Below, one piece after another: positions 47,111 through 58,000 of a stretch of DNA of 64,000 bases. Numbering within the stretch: position 1 is the first letter of the stretch; each line of letters opens with the position of its first letter. The notes beneath the pieces are model-generated. The model searched no databases. It saw only the letters and a list, made by a program, of their open reading frames with translations, and was not told the origin of the DNA. The position numbers and the translations under genes are program-made. This stretch comes from Leptodactylus fallax (lineage: Eukaryota; Chordata; Amphibia; Anura; Leptodactylidae), in the NCBI GenBank assembly GCA_947044405.1, contig CAMRHE010000322.1:2108001-2172000 (forward strand), written 5' to 3'.

Positions 47111-48015
47111 TCCCTGGTGTCGGTTCCGCGGCGGAGCTCATCCAGTGGTCTGTGTCCGCCGTAACTTGGAAGCGTTACCAACAGGTTTGGTGTGATTGGG
47201 ACCGGGACTGCCTGTCATGCGGGGGGGTGCGTTCGGACGAAGACCGGGTGGTGTTGGTTTTGTCCTGGATAGGGATAGCATTTGCGGAAGGGCGCTCGGT
47301 CGCGGTGGTTTCTCAGCGTTTAACGGGTCTGGCATTTCTTTTTCAATTACAGGGTTTGCGGGATGTCACAAAAGATTTTGTGGTGCGCCAGGCTATGAGG
47401 GGGTTTCGGCGGGGGGCCGGGAGGCGCGATCTTCGCCGCCCGGTTTCCTTTGAGTTATTAGGGCGTCTATTGGGGTGTCTGCAGAATTTGTGTTTTTCAG
47501 AATACGAAGTGCTGTTGTTCCGGGTGGCTTTTTTGCTGGCCTTTTTTGGGGCTTTTCGTGTTGGGGAGTTGGTTAGCGAGTCAGTGGCAGCTCTGGGGGG
47601 GTTGCAGTGGAATGAGGTAGCCTTGTTTGAGGATCGGGTGGAGTGCCATTTGCGTCGCTCCAAGACGGATCAGGTGGGTCGTGGTAGGTTGGTGGTGCTT
47701 TATGCGGTTGGGGGGGATCCCTGTTGTCCGGTGGCGGGGGTGTCTAATTTTCTGCAGGTGTGGGGTTCGCTCTTGGGGTCCTTCCTTTGCCATGAGAATG
47801 GGGGGGCTCTGTCTAGGTTTCAGTTTATAGCTGTATTTAAGAAGGCCTTGGAATTGGTGGGTGAGCTCCCTGGTGATTATGGCTCCCACTCTTTCCGAAT
47901 AGGTGCGGCCACGGAGGCCGCTCGCTGGGGTCTGGGGGCCGATGTTGTGCGCCGTATCGGGAGGTGGGAATCCGACCGGTTCCGCCTTTACGTGCGTCCG
48001 TCCCTATTGCGGTGA
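47107..48015 (+). CDS. Ngaro tyrosine recombinase
   Basis: A 302-residue open frame with an N-terminal SAM-like core-binding domain (VTWKRYQQVWCDWDRD, residues 19-34) and a catalytic domain with all expected residues: Arg151 (AFRVGEL), Lys186 (RRSKTDQ), His261 and Arg264 (HSFRIGAAT), Trp287 (GRWESD, in place of the second His) and nucleophile Tyr295 (FRLYVRP). It would insert circular cDNA by site-specific recombination, so no target duplication is made. The upstream frame suggests it is normally the C-terminal part of a larger pol protein; a shift near 47115 now separates them. The TGA stop overlaps a GTGAGT donor-like site at 48012. Confidence 0.85.
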   Translation: MVPGVGSAAELIQWSVSAVTWKRYQQVWCDWDRDCLSCGGVRSDEDRVVLVLSWIGIAFAEGRSVAVVSQRLTGLAFLFQLQGLRDVTKDFVVRQAMRGFRRGAGRRDLRRPVSFELLGRLLGCLQNLCFSEYEVLLFRVAFLLAFFGAFRVGELVSESVAALGGLQWNEVALFEDRVECHLRRSKTDQVGRGRLVVLYAVGGDPCCPVAGVSNFLQVWGSLLGSFLCHENGGALSRFQFIAVFKKALELVGELPGDYGSHSFRIGAATEAARWGLGADVVRRIGRWESDRFRLYVRPSLLR

Positions 48016-48118
48016 GTGGGTGGCGTTCCTGCGGGGTGGAGGAGGAGCGCGGTGCTGGGTCAGTGGAATTGGGAAGGTTCCTCCTGTCCTATCTTCGGTG
48101 TTGCTGTTTGGTATTTAG

Positions 48119-48720
48119 TCTTCTTTGTTGTTGTTTTATTTTAGGTCCCTGTTTGATCTGGATATTGGGTCATTCGTACGTTTTTTTGGGGTGCACTTCG
48201 TGCGGACGTCCGGCCGGATGGGCGACAGCTGGGTCTGCGGCGGGAGGATGCCTTGGTACGGTGGATCGGGGTGCGCGGTATGATCTGGAGTCGGGTTTTG
48301 CCCGAGTTTCATTTTTATAGTTGCGTCGATCGCCCCCCCGCATGTCATTGTTCTGCATGTTGGGGGCAATGACCTAGGGGTGCGATCATCCAGGGAACTC
48401 ATCAGGGACATTCAATTTGATGTGTTGCGGTTGCTGACTGAGTTCCCGGGTTTGATTATAGTGTGGTCTGACATGGTTGCGCGTTTGGTGTGGCGAGGTC
48501 GGTGGCCCGTTTGGACAAGACCCGTATAAAAGTAAATAGGGCAGTGGCTCGTTTTGTGGTGCGAAATGGTGGGATAGCGGTCCGCCATCGGGAGTTAGAA
48601 GTTCCTTCTGTGGATCATATGCGCCAGGACGGGGTGCATTTGAATGCGATAGGGACGGATATGTGGATGCTGGGTTTGAGAGATGGTGTAGAGCGAGCTT
48701 TGTCTGTGTGGCGGGCATAA
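48119..48720 (+). pseudogene. Ngaro SGNH hydrolase
   Basis: Three blocks of the SGNH family are visible: LIWILGHSYVF (block I, Gly-His-Ser in place of GDS, 48150-48182), HVGGNDLGVRSSRELI (block III, Asn, about 48358-48405) and DGVHLNAIGTDMW (block V, Asp and His, 48630-48668). Between them are FPGLIIVWSDMV and an Arg-rich part. Frame changes occur near 48200, 48310 and 48485, so the gene is broken. Hydrolase ORFs of this kind are known from vertebrate Ngaro elements; their substrate is unknown. The upstream AG at 48117-48118 or 48143-48144 could be a splice acceptor. Confidence 0.75.
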
Positions 48721-49096
48721 AGGGTCATTCCCGGGAGTCTGTGGCTGGGGGTTGGTGGGGTTAGAGGCCTATCGGGCACTGTTGTAGGACCTCATCGGTG
48801 GTATGGGGATCCTGGTGGGGAAGGTGTAAGCCTGGGAAGTCCCCTAGTTGGGCTTAGGTCCCTTTGGGGGTCAGGCTTATGGTCGTACAGATGGTTAAAG
48901 GTCTGCCCGAGGTGGGGGTTTTGCGCCTGGGCATATTAGTGGTGGTGCCTATCCCCGTGGTGGGGTAGGTTCTGATATAATGTACTTATAAATGGTCTGA
49001 ATTTTGTATACAGTTGTAACGGTTAAGTATTGGTTTGTATTTATACACCGCCCGTTTTATGGCGGTGTTGTTTATATGTTATTTATATGTTTAAAG

Positions 49097-49099
<3 letters not shown>

Positions 49100-49148
<49 letters not shown>
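49100..49148. repeat. (TA)n microsatellite
   Basis: A pure TA run just upstream of the AATAAA signal of the Ngaro element. Confidence 0.97.
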
Positions 49149-49150
<2 letters not shown>

Positions 49151-49444
49151 TTAATAAATCGGCCTGAACAGGCCAATTTAAAATCCAAGAGGTGGTCTGA
49201 GTCCTTATTGGGGGGTAATGTGGGGTTAGGACATGAGGTCTAAAGGGCTGTGGTAAGTCAGCCGGAGTGATGACATATTCCTCCTCCCTGAGTCATGTAC
49301 TTTACTATCTCAGGCACTTTCATTCAAGTTAATAGGTGCACGGTCGCCTCCCATCAGCCTGGATTCAGTTAGAAGGAAAACACCCTGATTCTGAGGGCTC
49401 GATCCTATGGATAACAGATAACTATTCTTCATGGCATAACCCCT

Positions 49445-50077
49445 TTAAAAAGGTTATCCACCTTCTAATATTCTAGGCTACACTCACACGACAGTGCCCA
49501 GCACAGTGTACACCCTAACAAAATCTGTTTTCAAGGATCCCTCATTGATATGAGTCTATTGAGGGATCCATAAAATCACCAAAAATAGCCGGTTCTATTT
49601 CTTTCTTGGATCATTTACACAGACGGTTAAAACAATGGTTGTGCGACTAGATCCACTAAAATCTATCGGACCGTGTGCTGCTAATACAACAGCCAGCACA
49701 CAGCCTTGGAATCCTGTTGTGTGAATGAGCCCTTAGATCTGTGGAAGTCTGACAACCTGGATCCCTGCAGATCAGCTGCACCAGGACAGCGTGACTCCCA
49801 GTAATGATTACATACCAGGAGCCACACTGCTCACTCACTGTACAAAGTGCAGATGTGGCTTCTGGTACTGTAGTGCTGCCTCATAGACTTCAATGGGACA
49901 GTGCTGCAGTACCTAAAGCCACCACTACACTTTATACGGCTAGTGAGCAGCGTGGCTCCTGGTATGGTAACATTACTGAGAGCCATGCTATTCCAATGCA
50001 GCTGATCTTCAGGGGGTCCTGCGTGTTGGTACCCTGCAGGTGGTATAACAATATTAGAATGTGGATAATCCCTTTAA
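49445..50077. mobile_element. TTAA-flanked MITE with nested sequence
   Basis: The left end TTAAAAAGGTTATCCACCTT and the right end ending ATGTGGATAATCCCTTTAA are inverses, including TTCTAATATT and AATATTAGAA. The interior contains another MITE-like piece (from 49473, AGGCTACACTCACACGACAG). Its right TTAA is shared with the next element at 50074. Confidence 0.75.
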
Positions 50078-50460
50078 AGGGGTTGTCCAGGCAAAAATGT
50101 ATTTTTTAATTAGAGTGGGAGAGGTGAAAAAAAAAAAAAAAAAAAAAACACATTCACCTGTCCCCGATGCTCGTGTGTTCCCCAGTCCTGCAGCTCTGTT
50201 GGCGCATGTCCCCACCACACATGACTGCTAAGGCCAATCCGCAGCCACGGCGAAGGGACGTCACTATCTGTGACGTCCCTTCTGTAGGCCGCTGATTGAC
50301 CTAAGTAGTCACGTGACGGCCTCAGCGGAAGGGAGCTGGGACATCATAGCCAGAAGACAGCCAAGTAGCAGGATCGGACTGCACTGGGAGGACACTGCAG
50401 CATCGGGGACAGGTGAGTAGGGTATTTTTTTGTTGTTTTTCACCTCCCCTGGCATAAATA
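50074..50460. mobile_element. TTAA MITE, right end missing
   Basis: It begins TTAAAGGGGTTGTCCAGGC like 33945-34372 and contains CACCTGTCCCCGATGC and the inverse GCATCGGGGACAGGTGAG (50400-50417). The right terminus was not found; A-rich sequence follows. Confidence 0.75.
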
Positions 50461-50708
50461 AATAAAAAATAAAAATAAAAAATTAACAACATATTGACAA
50501 AATTATATTGTATTGGGGGTTGGTTAAAAAGGTTATATCTGCCATATAAATAAATAAGCCGTGTTAAATCAGCCCCATAGTATATACACTGTATGAATAG
50601 GATGCATGACACTAAATAGGATGCATGACATTTTTTTTTTTTTTTTTAACATCATGCATCCTATTTGTACAGTGTAAATACTATTTATTTATTTTTCTTA
50701 CTTATATA
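50461..50708. repeat. Inverted AGGATGCATGAC motifs around a T run
   Basis: ACTGTATGAATAGGATGCATGAC on the left of a T run (50633-50647) is mirrored by CATCATGCATCCTATTTGTACAGTG on the right, an imperfect inverted repeat. No coding sequence. Confidence 0.6.
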
Positions 50709-50822
50709 GCGCCATCATATTCCGCAGCGCTTTACAGACATTGTCAGTCATTCTCCCATATAGGACTCACAATCTACATATGACTGTCAATGTCTGTAAA
50801 GTGCAGCGGAATATGATGGCGC
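50709..50822. repeat. Fold-back made of an L2-like tail
   Basis: A 42-bp left arm (50709-50750, GCGCCATCATATTCCGCAGC...) and a right arm (50781-50822) match at about 39 of 42 positions when inverted, with a 30-base spacer. Both arms are the dispersed GCGCCATCATATTCC tail of L2-like repeats. The right arm ends exactly where the hAT-like TIR starts. Confidence 0.8.
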
Positions 50823-52181
50823 CAGAGGCGTAGCTAGCGGGGGGCAGAGGGGGTGGCTGCCCCGGGCCCAATGAGTCTTTGGGGGCCCACCCCGGGGCCG
50901 CCATTAATACATCCTTAATTTCAAACTAGATCGGTGTCTCATTTATATAAGGGTTATTAGGGGGTATTATGAATACAAGGGGGGAGGTTATTTATATAAG
51001 GGGCCATTAGGGGGCATCATTTATATTAGGAGGCATTATGAACATAAGGGGGTGGTCATTGATATAAGGGGTCATTAGAGGTGCAGTATTTATGTCGGGG
51101 GGAATGAGGGGCATAATATGAGGGTCAATTAATTTAATTAAAGTGGCACTTGGGCTTTATTAAGATCTACATCAGCAAGGAGCTGGTGTGGAGTTCTGTT
51201 TAGGTGCACGGACTCCGGAAGACGCAACTAATTTATGTGCGCACCTCATTATAAATTAGGCGCAAAACTCCGGCAGGTGAAAAACATTGTTTTTGATGAA
51301 TAAGCCGTGACTCCTGTCATGTGGATCGCTGTGTCGCCTTGTAACTCCTTCACTTATGTTAGTGAATGGAGTCGCATTGCAACCTGAGGGTCCCAACGCG
51401 ACTCCATTCACTAATGTGTGAAAAAGTTCCAAGGCGACACGGCGATCTTTGGTTCCATGACGGAAGTTGTAGTGTAGCCATAGTCTTATGCTAGGTTCAA
51501 ATCCGCAGCAAGCTCTCTGTCATACAGGTCTGCCACGGGACCCGAATGACTGAGAGGCGGACTGTTAACATGGCGGTTACACACAGACACCAGCAGACCC
51601 CATTATAATGAGGTCCGCCGGTGTCCGCCATATTCAAACTGAAAGTGACGGACAGAAAAGTCCTCAGCGGTTTCTGCAACTTAGGTATTGTCATGCTGGA
51701 GCCCTAGAGCAGGCACCAGCATAACAGTACAATGGAATATTTGTTTTGGGGGGGGGGGACTACAACTCTCAACAGTCCAGAGCATCTGGAGCTGCTGGGG
51801 GTTGTAGTTTTCAGAGGGGTCAGTGAAGCTGAAAGATTTGGGAGCAAAATAGGGGGGAAAGTTGTTTTGTGTGTGTGGTAACTAGTACTTACCTTCACAC
51901 TGTTGTTCTGGGCTCCTCTGCTGAATCCCGCCGCCGCGCGTTATGACGTCATTGATGCGTGCAGCAATGCGCTGCAATTTGATTGGCTCCAGCAGCTGTC
52001 GATCAGGATGCAGGCTTAAGGAGGCAGGCCTATGACAAGGTAGGGACAGTCTCCCGCCCCTGCGCTCTGCCGGCAGTGGCCATCTTTATGGCCAGATCGG
52101 GCCCCTGACCAATGCATTTACATTGGTAAAATGTAGACTAATAGTCGGGGCTCGGGGCCCACCGGGGGATTCATGCCTCTG
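50823..52181. mobile_element. Non-autonomous element with CAGAGGC ends
   Basis: It starts CAGAGGCGTAGCTAGCGGGG and ends GGGGGATTCATGCCTCTG; the terminal CAGAGGC is inverted, as in hAT-type termini. The left part has a minisatellite-like array (50940-51154), the middle a MITE piece (51480-51690), a G-run and the short repeat GGGGGTTGTAGTTTTCAG, and the right part a CpG-containing segment. No clear 8-bp duplication was found. Another copy of the left end is at 54177. Confidence 0.6.
50940..51154 (+). repeat. TATAAGGGG-type array, copy 1
   Basis: About 30-bp degenerate units with TTATATAAGGGGCCATTAGG. It matches the reverse complement of 56101-56317 at roughly 95 percent by eye. Confidence 0.85.
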
Positions 52182-52209
52182 CATGTACATCCCGTGTAGA
52201 CTAACTCTG

Positions 52210-52580
52210 AAAGGGGCTTTCCTATAACCATATCTTGTCATCTTTTCACAGAATTGGTGATATGTCTGATCAGTGGTGTCCTATGACTGAAATCGCCATC
52301 AATCGCACACACAAGGTCCCATGTTCTTCTTTCTCAATGGATTGGTGTTCATGTGCAGTGCAGTTCCATTCAAAGTCTATAGGACAGATGACAACAGCTG
52401 ACCTCTGACCTCGGCTTCCTCCATCAGTTCCATACACTTTGTACAGAGCGGCAGTGTGCTCACTCACCCACCAAACTATTGATATGGGAGAACACAGGAC
52501 ACCTGACCTCGTGGCACAGCAGTCGGGCACTTATCACCTATTTTAGGTTATAAATTTTGATTTCCAAAATAGCCCTTTAA
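52210..52580. mobile_element. TTAA-type MITE
   Basis: The left end TGAAAGGGGCTTTCCTATAACC has a mutated target; the right end is GATTTCCAAAATAGCCCTTTAA with TTAA at 52577-52580, shared with the following palindromic MITE. No coding sequence. Confidence 0.6.
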
Positions 52581-52780
52581 GGCTGAGACCCCACATTACG
52601 GAAACGCAGCTTTTTTTGTTGCGGTTTTTTGAGCCAAAGCCAGGAGTGGATTGAGTTGAAGGTAGAAGTATAAGAAGTTTCCTATGTATTTCCCATTCTT
52701 TTTGTAGCAATTCTTGGATTTGGCTCAAAAAAACGCAGCAAAATCTGCAACAGAAAAAACTGCTTTTCCGTAACGTGACA
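52577..52780. mobile_element. Palindromic MITE
   Basis: TTACGGAAACGCAGCTTTTT at the left is mirrored by ACTGCTTTTCCGTAACGTG at the right, and TTTTTTGAGCCAAA by TTTGGCTCAAAAAA. The outer right terminus is lost. The same family is complete at 59280-59505. From 52781 to 53029 nothing is recognised. Confidence 0.75.
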
Positions 52781-53029
52781 CACAGCGTTTATGGCGGCTG
52801 CAGAAAGTGCCAGTAAAGTGAATAAAATGTCATCATTTAATCTCATCCACAGCAGGTTAATTTTAGCTGTGGAATCGCAAGCATTACCACATATTTTTAA
52901 TAGGGGAAGAAAGTGCAGAGAAAAATGCAGCAAAAGCTCAATGAAAAACACTGTGGGGAAAAAAAAACCAATGTGTTTTAGCTGCTTTTTTTTTCTCCGG
53001 TGTTTTTTTTGCTGTGTTTGGCTTAATCC

Positions 53030-53464
53030 TTAAAGGGGTTGTCCAGGAATTACAGGTTTCTGCAAGGAGGCTGGGGAAGGTGAAAAATGAAACCCACACT
53101 CACCTGTCCCTGGTCCTCCCACCCCTGCCCGGTCCAGTGCCACCCTGGGCTTGTTCCAGTGGCAGTCCTCGCAGCACGTTACCGCTGAGACCAGCAGCTT
53201 CATCAGCCTAAGGAAAGAAACCGGGATGTCACTCACATACGTCACCTGTGACGTCCCGTGTCCTTTCCTTAGGCCGCTGATTGGCCTTATCAGTCACGTG
53301 CAGCGAGGACTTCCGCCAGTACAAGGCCCTGGACGCTGCTAGACCGGACAGCCGTGGGAGACACCGGAGCATTGGGGACAGGTGAGTATGGGCTTTCTTT
53401 TTCTTATTTTTCACCTTCCCTGAACTCCTAGCAGAAAACTCTAATCACGGGACAACCCCTTTAA
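53030..53464. mobile_element. TTAA-flanked MITE
   Basis: It starts TTAAAGGGGTTGTCCAGGAA and ends CACGGGACAACCCCTTTAA, with TTAA at both ends (53030-53033, 53461-53464). It contains CACTCACCTGTCCCTGG and the inverse GGGGACAGGTGAGTATG, and the pair GACGTCCCGTGTCCTTTCC. Same family as 33945-34372. Confidence 0.9.
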
Positions 53465-53651
53465 CATCTTAATATATTGAGCATCACACTATACAATGCA
53501 ATTCTAGTATGCATAATGGTACATATGTACAGAAGAAAACACAGAAAGATGGATAGACATTGATGTGCTGTAGATACTTACACATATACCTATCTATTCA
53601 CACACATACATTCATATACAATATATACACACACACATACATTCACCTACA

Positions 53652-53701
<50 letters not shown>

Positions 53702-53940
53702 CTGTCTACAAACATACAGTATTCACACAGTATATAAGACACATACTGTAAAAAAAAATAAAATACACATATACATATTTTACCCAAAAATATATACTTA
53801 CATTTGGCTGAATTGCTGGGTGCACAGGACATGGGAGGAAATTCATGTGGAGCTCTAAGTCTGGCAGTGGTGAAAGCTCTTACATGGCACAGGACTTCAC
53901 CACTCACACTCCGATTAGATGGATGAGTCACTGTTTGTCA
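53465..53940. repeat. Microsatellite cluster (CA/TA-rich)
   Basis: Imperfect ACACAT and TATATA repeats, with a pure (TA)n at 53654-53691 followed by CACACACAC. No gene. Confidence 0.85.
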
Positions 53941-54079
53941 GAAGGAGGGGGAGGGGCGGTACAGGATTTGCTAAGTGCGGCTAGCTTTACAAGCAGCGAT
54001 CGGCAGCCCCTGCATCTGCCAATGATTTCTCTGCTGCCGATCGTTAATCCTAACAGTAGGGAAAGTATGGGGCCCCTAA

Positions 54080-54135
54080 GGGTGTGGGGGCCCTGGGAAA
54101 TTGCCCAGTTTGCCCACCCCTAACGCCGGCCCTGC
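54080..54135. repeat. Terminus of the family also seen at 1025-1080
   Basis: GGGGGCCCTGGGAAATTGCC and CAGTTTGCCCACCCCTAACG followed by CCGGCCCTGCA match the end of the element at 1-1080. The region 53941-54079 may be its interior. A CAGAGGCGTAGCTAGGGG end of a different element starts at 54177 and its interior probably reaches about 54600; no right end was found. Confidence 0.65.
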
Positions 54136-54618
54136 ATCTTGTATTCTTGTATGTGCTACACTTTTACGGAGGGAGCAGAGGCGTAGCTAGGGGTTTAGCA
54201 CAGAGGGGGTGAACATGTCCAAGTGGGCCCCCTACTTGGACATGTTTGTATACCGATACTATCAGTATACGGTGAGCGTATAGTGGTATATAGCGGCTCT
54301 ACACAGGGCTCTGCAGACGATTTAGGTGAACACAGGGCAGTAGCATTTAGTGACTTACCGGTAACGTCTCTGACTAATCGTTCACATTCCCCATCTCTTT
54401 CATCTGGACGGCCATGACCACTTCTTCCAGTCTCTGTAAAGTTTGCAACATAGACATCTTTGGCTCCTCACTTTTCCAGGCACCTGACCCTTATTGTCCT
54501 CACCTACACAAAGCCCCCATCCTGCTGCTACCCCAATTATAAAATATATAATATAACCCCCATAATGAATAATACTCCCAAGTGCATCTTTAAACTAATA
54601 ACTTCCCTTTGCACCCCT

Positions 54619-55122
54619 TTAAGAGGACCTTTCACGTCCTCATGTATATGCTGTTTTACATACCGCTAGAAAGCCGACAGTGCGCTGAATTCAACACACT
54701 GCCGGCTTTCCCGTTATATGCCCCGGGGCTGGAGATATCGGGGGTCTAAATTTCACCGTTCACTGTCAGAAGGGCTTTCCTGACTGTCTAGTTGCACTGT
54801 GAGGAACGCCCTCCCTTACAATACCCATCCATAGAATTGTACTGGGGTGTACTCAGCCCAGTGATGACGCTGAGCTGTGAGGAACGCCCCCCCCCCAGTA
54901 CAAGTCTATGGACGAGCACAGTCAGGGAGGGCGTTCCTCACAGCGCAGCTAGACAGTCAGGAATGCCGTTCTGACAGTGAACAGTGAAATTTAGACCCCC
55001 GATATCTCCAGCCCCGGGGCATATAACGGGAAAGCCGGCAGTGTGCTGAATTCAGCGTGCTGTTGGCTTTCTAGTGGTATGTAAAACCGCAAATACATGA
55101 GGACGTGAAAGGTCCTCTTTAA
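54619..55122. mobile_element. TTAA-flanked MITE with long TIRs
   Basis: It is 504 bp with TTAA at 54619-54622 and 55119-55122. The arms are inverse over about 180 bp: TTAAGAGGACCTTTCACGTC at the left and GACGTGAAAGGTCCTCTTTAA at the right, ATATCTCCAGCCCCGGGGCA at the right against its inverse at the left. No coding sequence. From 55123 to 55511 lies a truncated TTAA-type MITE whose right end GGAAAACGCCTTAA shares its target with the next element. Confidence 0.92.
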
Positions 55123-55511
55123 ATAATTTGCCCCTTATTAATAATGCCCCAGGTGTTTCTTAATTAAAAAGGAAAAAAAAAGGGAAAAAAAATTTTTTGG
55201 GGTTCCAATACCTGGGACCTCCAAGGAACAACTGTTTGAATGAACCGTGGTATCTGTGTAAGCGCCATGACCCCTTCTCTGTTTACATAGTGTCATCTCA
55301 TAGCGGCCATGTAATGTAACTACAGCCTCATCCTATACAAGTCTATGTGACAAGGCTGGAATGACATCACACGGTCACTATAAACAGACAGTGTGTGATA
55401 TAAACAGGCGCCATAGCCCCTTCATACAGCTGATCAGTGGGGAATCACTTATCTCTTACTGATGTTTTATTCTGAGGATAGATCATCAATAAAAATGAGC
55501 TGGAAAACGCC

Positions 55512-56097
55512 TTAAGGCTAAGGCCCCATGTGGCGTCCCGCAGCAAAAAACATCTGTGGGAAAAACCGCGGCGACGATGCATCACGGTTCTTCCAGCAGC
55601 ACTTTGCACAGAAAATTCGCAGAGGTTTCCTCTGCAGACTTTCTGCTTCAATTATATCTATAGGGAAACCTCTGGCATTTCCGTAGGTATAATTGACATT
55701 CTGCGATTTCCAAAACACCGACTGTTTTGGAAATCGCAGATTATCCGCTCCGCATATTATACTGCAAAGTAGGGATGGGGGCTCCATGTGGCGAAAACCC
55801 ACTGAAAAAAACCGCAACATTCTAGCAAATCCCATCCACACACTGCGGAAAAATACGTGCAGCAGACACATTGCGATTTCCAAATCCGTTGCGGTTTTGG
55901 AAATTGCAGCATGTCAATTATACCTATGGAAACACTGGCGGTTTCTATATAGGTGTATTGAAAACAGAAAGTCCACAGGGGAAACCTCTGCAGACCTTCT
56001 GTGAAAAGCACTGCGTGAAAAACCACAATGTTACCGCCGCGGTTTTTCCTGCAGCGCTTTTTTTGCTGCAGCCCAGTTCGTGGGGCCTTAGTCTTAA
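55512..56097. mobile_element. TTAA-flanked MITE with GGCCCCATG ends
   Basis: It starts TTAAGGCTAAGGCCCCATGT and ends TTCGTGGGGCCTTAGTCTTAA. Inside are repeated blocks GATTTCCAAAAC and TTTTGGAAATCGCAG in both orientations and CAGAGGTTTCCTCTG, which suggest two overlapping copies of the family (a second start-like motif at 55785). No coding sequence. Confidence 0.75.
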
Positions 56098-56100
56098 TAA

Positions 56101-56317
56101 GGTGCAAGTGCAACTTTAATTAAATTAATTGACCCTCATATTATGCCCAATTCCCCCTGACATAAATACTGCACCTCTAATGACCCCTTATATCAATGAC
56201 CACCCCCTTATGGTCATAATGCCTCCTAATATAAATGATGCCCCCTAATGGCCCCTTATATAAATAACCTCCCCCCTTGTATTTATAATACCCTGTAATA
56301 ACCCTTATATTAATGAC
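56101..56317 (-). repeat. TATAAGGGG-type array, copy 2 (inverted)
   Basis: The reverse complement of this stretch matches 50940-51154. The array goes on in a more diverged form to about 56395. Confidence 0.85.
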
Positions 56318-56399
56318 CCCCCCATTGTCATAATGCCCCCTAATGAATCCTCCCTTATAGTTAGATTTCCCCCTCCTAACCACCCCTTATTCTATTAAT

Positions 56400-58000
56400 A
56401 TACCCACAACAAAAAGTCATACTCACCTACCTGCGATGATGATGAACGGAGCCTGAATCTATGGGTGAGCTGTGGAGAGACTTTTTTGCTTAAACTACTG
56501 TAAATAGTCAGGTCCATCTAAATAATAAGAAATAAATAATAAGTGTTACGCATAAAAAGAAAAATTAGGGCTAGACAGTCATACAGTGTGTGATTGTAGT
56601 GGGTTAGGCATAGTGAAATTTCTGGTGGTTAAGTCACTGTAATCTATAGTGGCAGCACCGTAGATGAGACTATACAAATCCCCACATGCTGTTACTAAAA
56701 CACACAGTACAAGGCATTTATTCTGCAACAAAAACCTGTGGGAAATGCTTATACCTGCTCAAAATGTGTCGCCCTGGCCTTAGAATGAAAAAACACAAAC
56801 AAACAAAAAAAATACCTTTTGAAATATTATTCCTTGCATGAAGGTAGGTCAAAAACATCCCTTTTTATGAAATGGTTGGACATTCCCTTTAAAACTTGAG
56901 ACATTTTGCTTTTCCTCTTTCTTCCTATGTGACCCATAATATATATTGATTTAATAGATTGTCCTATTTACATAGATTTGTTTGATATGAATTATGCAAA
57001 TAAAGAAAAAAATTGCTACAATGGCTTATACAATGTTTAGAAATGAATTAGCAAAATTCGGCTAGCCTACATGTATGTAATTTTAGTGCCCCACCCATAA
57101 TGCTGTACATTAATTGGTCATGCCAAGAATGTTTTTGTATCTATACAGTGGAAATTGGAAAATGAAGTTGACTTCCCAGAATAGTTGCTATGGCAGTGAA
57201 CAAGTACTTTTACAAGCTGACATTTTTAAAATAGACTCTCTTAATTTCACTCTTACTATTGAAGAGAGAACAGCTGTATATAGTTTGCTGTGACATGTAC
57301 TGCTGTGTGGTTGCAGAAACATGACATGTTTTGTCAGATCATCAGAGGAAGGGGTAGAAGGACAAGATTTAATGAAGTACTGTGTTCAACAAAGATCTGG
57401 GCTGCCATTCATAAACGAAAAGCCAAGTCTGTGTACGTATTTCTTTATATTAAACCAGACTGACCTGCTTGCAGCATGCAGGACAGTTCAAAGGGCACAT
57501 GCTAATGATATTTTTCAATTCCCATTTCTTGTATTTTTGAAAACCCTCTTAGAACTCAAGAAGCTCTTAAAGTTTCTGTCCCTTAGTTGCTTGCATGGTA
57601 TACCATGGTTTAGTTTCATTGAGCTGACCCCTCTTACTGCACCTGATTAGTGTCCATACACTGTAATGTGTCCTTCTTTGTACCGCCATTAAGTGATAGT
57701 TATCCCATTTGTGCTACTACACACTAAACCTGCCCATACTCCCTAGAAAGAAATAGTGTTCATTTGTGGCCCATAGTAATAGAGCCCTTTTTTGATTTAC
57801 TGCACAGTAATAATCCTAACTATGTTCTCCCTTAGTAATAATCCGTCCTCATCCTCCAAAGTAATTAGCCCTCTTTTTTTGCATGACAAGGTAATAGTTT
57901 CCCTTTTGCGCACTCTCTCTCAATACCCCCCAAATGATACAACCCCAATTCCAAAAAGGTGGGATGCTATGTTCTATTCACAATAGAAAATAGAACACAA
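56400..58000. other. No recognised feature
   Basis: AT-rich sequence. A 109-codon open frame at 57321-57650 has no recognisable motif, no supporting context and ordinary base composition, so it is not called. No TIRs or tails were noticed. Confidence 0.3.

Larger units (their letters stand above)
43560..49260 (+). mobile_element. Ngaro-type (DIRS order) tyrosine-recombinase retrotransposon
   Basis: A GC- and CpG-rich block on the plus strand encodes, in order, a gag-like protein with a CCCH finger, RT with RNase H, a tyrosine recombinase and an SGNH hydrolase. There is no integrase, protease or adenine methyltransferase. The lack of methyltransferase plus the hydrolase points to Ngaro and not DIRS1. 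A poly(A) signal AATAAA lies at 49153-49158 after a (TA)n tract. The terminal split direct repeats could not be defined by eye, so both limits are estimates. The G+C content differs sharply from the flanks. Confidence 0.8.

Noticed and set aside
53652..53931. Open frames with long Tyr-Ile runs
   Set aside because: They are translations of the (TA)n microsatellite; the same applies to 49004-49243.
57321..57650. 109-codon plus-strand open frame
   Set aside because: No recognisable motif, no codon or context support, and surrounding DNA is AT-rich and non-coding.
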